Source of the DNA: Acanthaster planci
Taxonomy: Eukaryota; Echinodermata; Asteroidea; Valvatida; Acanthasteridae
Direction: 5' to 3'
DNA length: 64,000 nt
Assembly (NCBI RefSeq): GCF_001949145.1
Contig: NW_019091405.1
Location: 1,180,457 to 1,244,456 of the forward strand
Under the pieces are notes generated by a model. That model was given only the letters and a program-made list of their open reading frames with translations, was not told the origin of the DNA and made no database searches. Both the position numbers and the translations under genes were made by a program. Numbering within the stretch: position 1 is the first letter of the stretch; each line of letters opens with the position of its first letter. Of the stretch, positions 23,601 through 35,600 are shown piece after piece.

Positions 23601-26600
23601 AGTATTTAAGGCATCATTATTTCAACAGCAGTCCAGCACTACCCCTGAGAACGCACAGAGTATGCTTTTCAAAACATCAAGAGCACTCTCACCGCTGGTT
23701 CTTTTCATAACGATGCTTCTTCAAAGAATAGACACGTGTACATATACATGGTTGTAGCCAAAAGCTTTGTATCTGCCCGGAAAAATAAGCCTTTTGCGAG
23801 TTGCATTTGAATAAACTCTGGTACGCTGAGTTTTTTAAATTCACATGAACGTAACAATTTGAATTCTCCATACTAAAGCCACTGTTGCTGTACCGCGTAA
23901 TTCGGGGCAAGCTTTTGCTTAGTTACATAAGAGATGCCTGGAACCAATGCACTGTTCGCAATGGATAAGAAGGGCACAAAGGAACCAATCCATTCCAGAG
24001 ATGATGGTTGCTATGCAAATGCTTGCCTTGAATCACGCAGTGTAGCAACGGTGTCTTTGTCTTTAGTCTGGGGAATTCAAATTATGTTTATGTGCAATAA
24101 GTTGACACAGTGTACCAAATTTTATTCAAATTTAACTTGCAAAGTGCTTATTGGTGTGCAAGAAAATTTCAATTAGATTAAACTCAGCTGTCTCATTTTA
24201 TGTATCGTTCAGATTGGTATTCTGATGAAAATGAACATTACGTGGGTAGCATTTACTGTATGTATATTGAAGTCCACTTTGATTGCTGTACCAGATCAAG
24301 TTCTTTCAAAGGACTTAAAATTGGCTTGGATGACTTGTGTCTCAGTTTTCTTTAGTTGGGTCAATGCTATGACTCGCAGAATCTCTCACAGATGGCTCAT
24401 TTCTCTCTTGTTGCCGACCCACAGACCTGGCTGGATGCTGCCACTCAAATTTTCTTTTCCTACTCCCTGGGGTTGGGTAACATGGCTGCCCTTGGGAGCT
24501 ACAACAGTTTCAACCATAACTTCTTCAGGTGAGCAAGTACCAATTTGAAACAATTCTGATCAAGGACTTCAGTTCAGTGTATCTTACATTATTTGTGCCG
24601 TCGCATTGACCACCTTTTACCATAACTTGGGTGGTTAAAGACATTATACACATACCGTACTTTGTGAATTGCTTGCTTTCCAGGAGTGTGGGGGAATGCC
24701 CAAGGTGAAGAAGTTTTCACGTAAATAACACTATGGTACACATGTACAGTACATGTACACATGTACAGTGGTACATGTACGATACACATGACTGGGGAGG
24801 TAACACGACCGAGATACCGGCACCTTCGGTTGCACTCCCGCTTATAAGGGGGAGCTACATGTAGGGGTCATTCCATTTAAGTGGATAACAAAGTGTGACA
24901 AAGGAGCTGACATTTGTATGTGTCATTTTCCCCCAAGTTTTCACACATTATTAATCGTGTTTCTCATAACTATTAATACTTTTGCAATAACTTAGGCGGA
25001 TAAGGAAATAATACTGAATTATGCAAATTGACTCAGCCCTGGTTATGAAGTGACGATTAGCCGGGAAAGAAAGCCATTTTTATTGCTTTGTTTCTGATTT
25101 TCTCTTCAACAGGGACGGTGTCATCTTTGCAATAGTCAACAGCTTCACAAGTATCTATTCAGGAATTGTCATCTTCTCCGTGCTGGGATTCATGGCAGGA
25201 CAGCAGGGAGTCCAGGTGTCAGAGGTAGCCAAATCGGGTGAGTCCAGGTCCCGGCCCGACAATCAAATTCAAGGGGCTGCTCTTGGCAGAAACCATTGCT
25301 GAGTATAAACAATTCTTGCTGAGTAACGAGGTACATGAGTACATGATATACCTCCAGCCTCCAAAATAGGGTTTTTCAGTTTGCCTTTATGTTTTACTTA
25401 ACTGCATTCCATCTTACTTAACCAGCACACCATTCAAACGAAAGTCTTGTTCTTTTTAATTTGATACCACGTTTTGGTTGTGATAATTGTAGACCAGATG
25501 ATATGTTAAATGCCGATTTTTTAAAATCACATAGTGGTAGAAACATTGGTTTGGGCATACTAATGGTTGATAATGTTTCTTGAAGAGCTTTCCACTTCAC
25601 TGTAATTTCACATACCACTTCAGTTGCATGTACATCTAGGGTGTGAATAATTTATGTACAAGCAACAGAATATTTCAAGTATTTAAAAGTATAATGAAAC
25701 AAGGCCACCAGTCGTTTTTCAAAAGGTGGGGGACATAACCTTGAATAGGACCGTTGTGAGTGTGTAGCACAAAGTCCCATATAACAGTCCTTAAGAAAAT
25801 TTGGATTGTAGTTGTTTTGTGATTCGATCTCAGGCAATGTTTCTCACCACATGAACTAATTATTTAATGGCATGCTTGTTTGCTAGACTAATTCCACTGT
25901 TTTAATAATTTTATTTAAATATACCAATCAACTACTAGGCCTGCTTCCAGTACATTTTTGTATTTAGGGTCGGAAAAAAATGAGGGGACAAATGAAATGC
26001 AAATGTGAGCTAACGTTGGCCACATTAACAGTATCTCAGTCAGGTATGTTGTCATGGGCATCACCCTGATTTTTTTTTTCTTTTTGTAATTTTATTTTTG
26101 GTGGGGTCTAAGTACTCTGCAGCAAAATTGACAATCCCCAAATGGTGGAAGGACCAGGGACAGTTTCCTGACATTCTGTAGCAAATTAGTGATTTCAATC
26201 CCTTGCCTAATTTGGGGGTTTCATTTTTCTAATTTGTTCCGTTTAGTTAAAGAAAAAATTGCAGAGGGGGACTCTTTTTTGGGAAAATGCCCATTTCCCA
26301 CAGGAGAGACACATTCTGCTTGAATATAGCCTTGATCAAGGCATACTCATTAAAAGCTGCACCACATTGGTACGGTATTCGGTTGTGTTCAGTACGTAGT
26401 ACATATGTGGAACAACAAGCTGTGGAACAACAAGCCAAACAGCAATCTCGGTCAGCTGAACCAGGACAAATACCTTGGTTACCAACTGTTACCAGTGGGG
26501 TTTGGGGTGGTGCTCCTTATGATAGTTTAACCCCAGCTTACTTTGGAAAGACTTTATTGACAGGTTAACCGCTGCATGCTTTGTGTGCTTGCAACCACAT

Positions 26601-29600
26601 AGCCATGTTACAGTCATATTACACGTGTGTACAATGTAGAATCAGAACTCAGTGCATTGCTTACCATGCCTGCAGGGTAATGCAGTTTTTTGGACTGTTG
26701 ATTCAGTGATGAAATTTTCCCAGGTATTGAGGTCTGGAACTGTCTTAGTTTCAGTGTAATATATGGTCAAAGATAGGGCCAAAACAAGCTTTACATATTG
26801 ACCTACTCAACTTGGTGTGTCCGATGTGCTTTACAGCATGGGGTACAATGATTAAATTTATATCCATTTTAAGGCATCGATAACATACACACACAGGCTT
26901 CATGGCTTCCTGATGTTTGGGACCAAAATCCTCGAGTACCTAATAATTCACCGCTTCAGAATTCAAATAAAAGGAGTATTTTAGTACAACACAGTTCAGC
27001 CGTGACTCAGCCAAGCTTGGCTAGCATTATGTTTTGATGAGGTAGTTGCATAAGTGACATGACATTGGAATGAACTATGATTGGACAGTCCATAAATATG
27101 CATGTCTACACTCATTTTGTATTCGCAAACAAGCTATGTGCAAGCAAAATAAAGAAAAACATAAGCCTTTTGGACGGTTGGACCAAGGCGTTCATCGTTG
27201 GGGTTGATTTGCATATTATGCTAGCTGCGCAAGGTCGCTGTTCATGTTGTGCACGAAAACAACAATGGAAACCGATAGCTGGCCTGCACAGTACAGCTAA
27301 TGACAAATGCCTTGGCCAAGGTTAGGTTGAATGAAAGAGCCACATTTTTGAAAACAAAGGCATTCACTTTGCATGACCCTTGGGAGACATGAAAACACAT
27401 TGGTTATTGACAGCTTCATGCTTTTTTTGTAATCTCTTTTGGATTTATCGTAATTACATAAGGCCTCTCCAAAGCATGACGGCAAAAGGGGGGATGGGTT
27501 TGCTGGAATCAGAATTGCCAACCTGTACTGTTTTTTCGTATTCATGTGGAGATCGAACAAGAATACTGAAGTGCAGATCTGCATTTGAAAATACAGATTT
27601 TAGAAAATCGGATCATGCTTATTGTACACAATATTGACAGGCTTGCTACGGCCTGCCGGCCGGTGGGCATGTATGTGATTTGACTTCTGACCAAAACCGA
27701 TTACTGGTTCATTGATTACTAGTTCACCTGCGCAGTGAACATAAGGAGTTATGATTTTGTGGAGTTGAGTGTTCATGGGGCACCTACCATGGAGTTGAGG
27801 ATAGTCTGATTATCTGACAGTGCATTGCGTGCTCCAGCCCAACCCACATGTGTTATGTATAGGGCGATTGCTATACAAATTTGCTAGTGCTGTGTGGTGT
27901 GTACCAGTGCATCGTGCATACCTTGGAAGTTAGATTCTGTAATTCAGCGTAGCACGGCTGGTCGTAAAAATGGCTTCAACATCGTCATCTTCAAAGAGTT
28001 CCGGAGAGCAGCCTTTCAAATAGGGATACACACACACAGAGATGGACATATATTTCACTGTTCAGAAGGGATGAACTGTACACAATGCAAGATGCACACT
28101 TTGTTTGTATGACTTTCCAATGACCATGGAGGTGCAAATGACTCTCAAGTTCACATAGGATGACAGGTGTAAAAAGGCAGCTTCTGTGTTCTGCATTCAC
28201 TTTGGTTTGGGGAATTACGTGAGTGAATATTTCACTTTCAAATACTTTTAGTTTACCCCAAATATTGTTTTTTGGCCTCCAGAAGTACCATTTGTTACTG
28301 AAACAGTCTTAATGCTGTTTAAATGACATGTGTAAACCACCAGTTGGGATTAAAATTAAGCATTAAACATTCTGACAGCGTCACAAAAAACACTGACTTT
28401 CAGGCTTCAGTATACTGAAAAGCTAAGTTGTTGTCAGCTCTGTGGAATGTTTGTTTGTTTTTTATACGTTCTCTGCTGGAACATTTATGTACATACCGCT
28501 TTTTCTGCAACAAAGGGATAAACCTAAAGTCTCCCAATTCCAGGCCTGAAGGCTTTATCTGCTTGCCTTTGTTTGCCACTGAGAGCCATACGTTTCCGCT
28601 GTGGCACTTGACACAGCTGTATTGAATCATTGAGCTGGCACGTTCCCCTCTAGCAGTGGAAGCACAATCTTCCACAGGAACTGTCTCATACAGGAAATCA
28701 CTAATAGCATACAGAGAATGCCATGTGGGAGATAGCAATAAATTATTCAGGTATGTAAAAACATGTTTTGTCTGTCTCAATTGAAGGCCTTCAAAATGAT
28801 TCAGTGTGTTGCCATGCAGATTACTTTCTAGATAATGTATCAGGCGAGATTAGGGCTTTTTATGGTCTGCAGCTCTGTGCATGATCATAGGTTAAACGAC
28901 ATGAATTATGGTTTTAGTTTTATTGCATTCTGTATGCAGATGAAAAAATTTTGAACATTACAAATGCATATTTTACTTAATAACTGAAATCCAAATTACA
29001 CAGGTTAACATGATGTTAATACTGGCACATGTATAATGGCATATTGTTGTCAAAAAAGAAAGGCTATCATAATGAATAATAGATTAAACTCAATTTTGTA
29101 GTCAAAATGTTTATGAATTCTTTGTGGGCCTGTATATTTCTTTTTGATTTTGTCCAGAAGGTCTCCTTAATTTAAAAAAAAATGAAGTTTTGACGAGAAA
29201 GACCATGTGAGAGTCTTCTGAGTAAATTAGGAGGCAAAAATTAGGTCTCCTAAATTGGGTCTTAAATTGAAAATGTGGTTGTCCACTTTCACAAGTTCAC
29301 TCAAGACTTGGGAAGATTTATGCTTTTTTGGCTTGCAAAATTGGGCACGTATCAATAAAGTATCCAAAATATGCCTAGCTCTTCTGTCTGCTAAAAAGTT
29401 GACATCCAGGGTATAAATGATGATGTGTTCAGTGCTGCTTGGTTGTCTTAAAGCAAATCAAATATCTGATCAGCCATGCCCTGATGAGCAGTGACATTTG
29501 CTTGTAAGTGGTAATCATTCTTAATCACAACTGGGCATGAATTTTCCTGATGCTTATAAAGTAAAACAGGCTATCTCCGCGGGGTAATCTCTTGGTTACT

Positions 29601-32600
29601 ATGATAACTTCATCGACATTTTTTGCTGTGCGTAATTGGAGTACAGCTTTCGTCTGCAGAGGTATGGGTGTTCCAATTCCATTAAGACTCTGAACTTTGA
29701 ACGTGATAAGGGTAGAAAGATTATGATTAGGTTGGAAGCTTTCACAAGATTCCTTGATCCGCGTTGTGCACATGTAGTTAAGAATACATGGAAGCACTGA
29801 ATAGTGTATACAAATTTAGGACTGTGAAGTTTAAAAGTTACTTTTTGATAGAACCAAGTCATTTTGAATAATTTCCATACATATTCGGATGTGCTTGCCT
29901 AACGAGATCGCCATAGGTGAGTGTTCAGGTCCATAGCAACCAGCACTCTAATCTACACTGATCAACACTCATTGGTTATGCATTGTGTCACATAGATATG
30001 ACCTCCCTTTCAATTGAATAGTCACCATACCAGATTCCCTCTTAAGTAGAATATAGAGGTGAACTTACATGTAGTGAATGCATTGGAGAGAGTGGTGAAA
30101 CACAATAGATTTTTTTTTTTAAGGTGTAAATAGGAAAGCAAATAGAAATAAGAAACAGAGAAAAGCAGCTTAGGCATGGAAAATGTTGAGAAGCATTGTT
30201 CTGGAGACAGAAGTCAACATCTTGGTTTTTTTTTGAGTTGTCGGTGTAAATGTCGGAGTTGGGCTATAAGCATAAGTTCATTTGGTGTTAACATAAATCA
30301 TTTTTTTGGCCTCACTTTTGGGCCTGTCCATCATCAGCTGCCTTCAAGTGTCTCCTTAGGCCTCAAAATAAGGTCATAAAATGCTGATCTGTCTCTGCAA
30401 GAAAGTGAATATTGCAGTGCAGTTTCCTCCAAACATTCAATTCCCAAATGAACTGTTCATATATTTGATGTTTGATGGAATGTTCCAGTGTGCAAAAGAG
30501 CGCTACTCTTTGAAGTAAACTCTTGGCACCGCACTGCTTTGTAACTTTTACTTCGAGCATGTATGACTGTCATGATATGGGATGTTTTTAACTCCCTCAA
30601 GGGTGTATGGCAGCCCCTGTGCCATTTATCACACAGTGTGAAAAAAGTACCATGTCCCAACCCACAGCAGGCGACGATTATCCATATAGTGGGTATAATA
30701 CGAGATCCTGGCATTTGTTTACCATCGTCTTGATCTGAGACTAACATGTACATGTAGCTTGGAAAAGTTTAAGATTAACCTCAAGAGTTTGACAAGGATG
30801 GCGGGAGATGTAGCAGAAGCCCAGCTAAGACCATACCAGCGTGGGATCACATGCTGTCCAGTTTTCAATATTCCATATATTTCAAAACAAAATCCCTCTT
30901 TTGATCTGACAGGTCCAGGACTGGCCTTCATTGCCTACCCAGAAGCTGTGGTCCAAATGCCCGTTGCCCCTCTCTGGGCCGTCCTCTTCTTCTTCATGCT
31001 TCTCCTACTTGGCATTGATAGTGAGGTGAGTGGAGCTTTGTGTCGCTCATACTTTTTAACAAAAGAGAAAGAGGTGTGCGCATTTCTTGTTACCTACTGC
31101 AGGATTTTTGTTCTTAGCTCGCATCTATTTCAGTGGAGTACAAGGACGAATTGAGCCAGCACCCCGTGTGATGCATTGTGTAAGTCACGTACTCATGAGC
31201 GGTAAGTGGAAACATTTTGCCTGTTGTCAAGGAGGTATCTTTTGGCAAGTTACAATGGCAAACAATGCAGGCAACACTGTTTAGAGTATGTTTACAATGT
31301 TTAGCAACAGTTAGCTTTCATGACGAATGGTGTCTGGGTGAACATTATGCTCACGTTCACTGACACACATGTATCCTTGTTGGGACTTTCCTTTGTTCTT
31401 GTGAAGCACAAAATTAGTGTGTTCCTATCACTTCCATATGGTCCCGAAATCATTGTCTGGGCTGAAATTTCAACCGATCGTCCCATGTATAAAACACTTC
31501 AATATGCAACAGAGCAACAGAGTGTACACTTTGTAAATTGCTTTTTTTTTTTTAGAGTAAATTCCAAATATCAGTTTTGTGGAATTCTTGTGGGGTACCG
31601 TTTAACATACCCCACAAGGACAATGAATGTTCCTTGTGGGGTACATGCTATTATTCTGGTACCCCACAGGGCTTCATAATGACAAGAGCTGATGGATAGC
31701 TCTGTGAATGAAGTACATGTATTCCATTTATGAAGGATGCGGTTGCTTGAGTAAGTTAAAAAGACTTGTAATAAAGCAGAACTACATGTACGTTGACTAC
31801 CAGGTTTTAATGTAACCATAACAATTTCATGTGTACAAAAGATAACACAGAGGCTCCTGTTGCTATTCACTGGGGTTGGGGGGGAGTTGCAGGTTCATTC
31901 AAACGCAACACATGTAATTACTTGAACTGTTTAATATACTGTACATTGTATCTTATGGACAACACATTCTGTAAATAGACCAGGAGGTTTTTACCCACGT
32001 CCCAGATTTCTGTGAGGCTCGCCGGGGGAGCAAAAATTATCAGAGTGTGATGAACGTCTCCGGCTTTTGTGCTAAGAGTATTCAGAAGCTGTCCTGTGCA
32101 CAGACACTTGCAGTGTTTTGCCTGTGTTAGTAGGACCTCCTCAAATATGGCGGGAAGACCTGGAATATCAACAATGGAATAGACCAATGTGGTGTCAACG
32201 CTCATGTTTCAAATTGTGTGTTCTAGCTTGGTGTACTGCCTTTGATATTATACCCTGGTATGGAATACATCAATGCAGATGCATTGAAATAGCTCTCACT
32301 GAAAACTGCGCTTAGTGTTAAACCATCTTTAGATTTGTAGTTTTGTACCCAAACGAACATGGATGCATCCGTTAGATTCCACTCTGCACAGCAAGTCAGC
32401 ACCCTTAGTTAGCAATTTAATGCAACCGTATGTAAAAGCACTATCCTTTTTTCACACGGTGACAGCAGTGGTGCATTTAATCATCTTGGTTGAGCTTGTT
32501 GGTCTTACAGAAGAATCTGTGTATTTGGAAAGCACTACTGGGGAATCTCCTGCCTAGTAATAACATGGTTTATGTTCATGATTTGAGCATCTTGACTTCA

Positions 32601-35600
32601 ATTTGCACTCATTTAATAAATTCTTTAAGGCTTGTAATGATGATTTGGGCATCTTGGCTTCAATTTGCACTCATTTAATAAAGTCTTTGAGCAAACATGC
32701 TTGATGACAAATATCCCCCTTTTTTAATGTCAAGGTTTTGTAGCTGTTGTGCGTTCTGACTCACTGTGCGACTTGATCTGTCTTCTGTCAAGTATTTGTT
32801 GGTTAATGGGGATTTCAGGAGATTTAGAATCTCATCTGGCATCTGCGCGTGTTGAAAAACTGAAATTAAACCCCTCAAGTTTACCTTCAAGCTATACATG
32901 GGCTTCCACATACAACCCGCCGATCTTGCTTTTCGTGATATGATTCATTTACCATATTCATCCAACATGTCAAGGCTCTTTTTGTGCGGACTCCTTTTAC
33001 TTAAAGAGCACCTGTAACAAAGTTGACGTTTTTGTGTTTAATTCATTTTATGACAAATTATATACTAGCCTTAATGCCAGAACAAAATTTTTATGGCACA
33101 AGATTTCTTTTAGTGTAATAAAATAAAGTTGAATTGTACGTTCAACACGATTCAGCTCCATCTTTTGCGCAAACCATGTTCGTATTTAATGTGTACAAAT
33201 GATATTCCTCTGACCCTTAAACGTCATTGTGTTACTTGGTACTAGCACAGTCGTGTGGGTGTGCGTGCACGTGTGTAAGTATTCTTACATGTACATGTAG
33301 CTATTTTCCCGACATTATTCGTGTTTTGGTGATGCATAACTGCCATGTGGATACTCCCTCACTAAACAAGCACGGGGTCTACTTGCAAAGTAAATGAGAA
33401 ACTGTCGTATCGAAAAAATATCTTAATCCTCACTGCAGATTATCAAGTCATGGATACCAGACTAAGTTCTTTTCCTGCTGTTCCCTCCCCTGTGTGATAA
33501 AATTGTGTTAGGTCCTGCGTGTATGCGTGAGCTCATGCTTGTACGTATTTGGGTTTCCCCTCCTTTCTTTTCTCCCCTCAGTGGTGTTGTATGAATAAAC
33601 GGCTGACGTTTTAAGTTTTTCAGAATTCGTGTCTTGGCGCGCACAGGAAAGATCCCTTGAAAAAGTATTTTGAGTTGGTTGTAAAGACGAACGTGTATTG
33701 CCCTCAGTTTGGACACTTCCATAATTATTCAAACAGGTAAAATTCAGAGAGAACACTTTATTTGGAGGTGCTCTTTAACATTGGAAAATAGAAGAGTACA
33801 AAACCGAGTAAGAAAATGTCTGACTCGGACAGAAGTACAGAAGGGTAGAGCAACTTAATAGGAAGGAATCTCTACTTCTATATCCAACAATACATTCCAC
33901 TGGCTTCATATTTATTCCTAAAAGCCAGCTTGGTAGGCGTTGTTTTGGAAGGAGCTTTCTTTGACCTCCCCCATACATTCCTCTGTTATGCTGTAAACCC
34001 CTGGCTTGCTCCTTTGTCCTTGAAACTGCCCAAGTGAACCTGGAAAAACTCCACACCTCCTCCCCTTTCCACAGTAGTGCTAGTTTCATAGGGTTTTGAC
34101 TTTTCATATTTGTCTGCAAATGCACAGTGACGGGCGGATGTGCTAAAACAATTGGAGACAATTCCAATCACTGTTTGAGTAGGTACTCATGAACTTTGTA
34201 AAATGAAATGGAACGGAAGGAAATGCAGTGGTTTCTGAGGGATTAACACTGACGATTGTGTCCTGGTCTGAGGTTTCTTATCCTGTCTTCCCTGTCACTG
34301 TGGAGGTAAGTGTACTCAACAGCTACCCATCTAGCTGAGCTCTCCGACTCGAAAACTGAAGCGTAACTGACTGAGAAATGTCTCTTGACCTATCCATTTT
34401 CTCTTTTTTTTTTTTTGTCTGCTTCAGTGCATCTTTTGCACGTAGCCTCCAATTTTCTGTTCCTTTCATTTAATTCCTGCTGCAGGTTCCTCATCAGCCT
34501 GTCTTTGGCACGTATCCTTCTTGATCAGAAAAGGCATCATAGATCATGTAAAAAAAAAAGTAAAATCCCCTCCCCACTCCCTCGATTCAGTTAATCAGGC
34601 TGGAGATGTAGTTGGGCGGAAAACATCCCACTGAAAAGACAAAAGTCACAAACTAGAGTCTGTAAGAGTGTCCGTTTTTGCTGTGCATGTACATGTAGCA
34701 GAGTGGAGGCTAGAGATACTAAAACAGGTTACCTGGCTGATTGGAAAGTATTATCTTATGTGTATCTGTTATTCAGAGTTGCTTGCCATAAGGCAAATTT
34801 GCTACCCCTTCTGAAACCAGGATTTATTATTCATTTTTGCTGTATGGAAGGTCTGAAACCAGGATTTATTGTTCCTTTTTGCCGTATGGAAGGTAATATT
34901 GATTATCTGCGGAACCACTTACAGCATCTGCCAAAATTACTCCTGTAAACTGTAGCCCAGATGACCGCCCCTATGGTTCGTCGCATGTTCCACTCGCCAT
35001 TGCGGAGAGTGGAACGCATGAGAGACCCTGTAGTTCTAGGGGTAACATGACCCCATGGATTTATGATTTGCACTAACTGGGGCATCAGGCGATGAGCAGC
35101 ACCTTGGCTGTCAAACGGTTGAGATCATCTCTAGTGGCTTAAACTGGGGTTTTCCCTCAACACATGCAGCTTGTTAATGTGTGGGTAGGCCTTCTCCACA
35201 TTAAGGGTAGGCCTACAATTTCTTTTGTCAGGAAAGTCAGAGCCCCGTCCTTCATTCACTTGCCGCTAATCTTACCAGTCAAAGTTACACAACTTATATA
35301 CCCAGTTGATATCATAGGAATAGTCTGATCTTGGCTGCATAGTGTATTGGGTTTAATGGCCTCTGGCTAGTGCCCCCCCCAACAAAGATATTGGCAAATG
35401 GGAAGAGCCACCTAACTAGGGCTGGACAGCTCAGTTGCTAGAGCACTTGTATAGTATTCTGGAGGCTGCAGGTTCAAATCCCGCTCCAGTCATTTTCCCT
35501 GTTCATCTTTAAAAAATCATTTACATGCACAGATAGAAAGCCATTGTGTACATTTAAAAGAGAATGGATAAGTAAACATGATTTTTCAAACATTTATGCA

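Noticed and set aside
24225-24548. 107-codon plus frame overlapping the TM6 exon
   Set aside because: It reads the exon in the wrong frame; the correct frame gives the SLC6 TM6 motif.
28400-28780. 126-codon minus-strand frame in an intron
   Set aside because: No recognisable domain, no exon-like borders and no composition bias; length is compatible with chance.
33775-34167. 130-codon minus-strand frame
   Set aside because: Random-looking composition, no motif, directly abutting a MITE.
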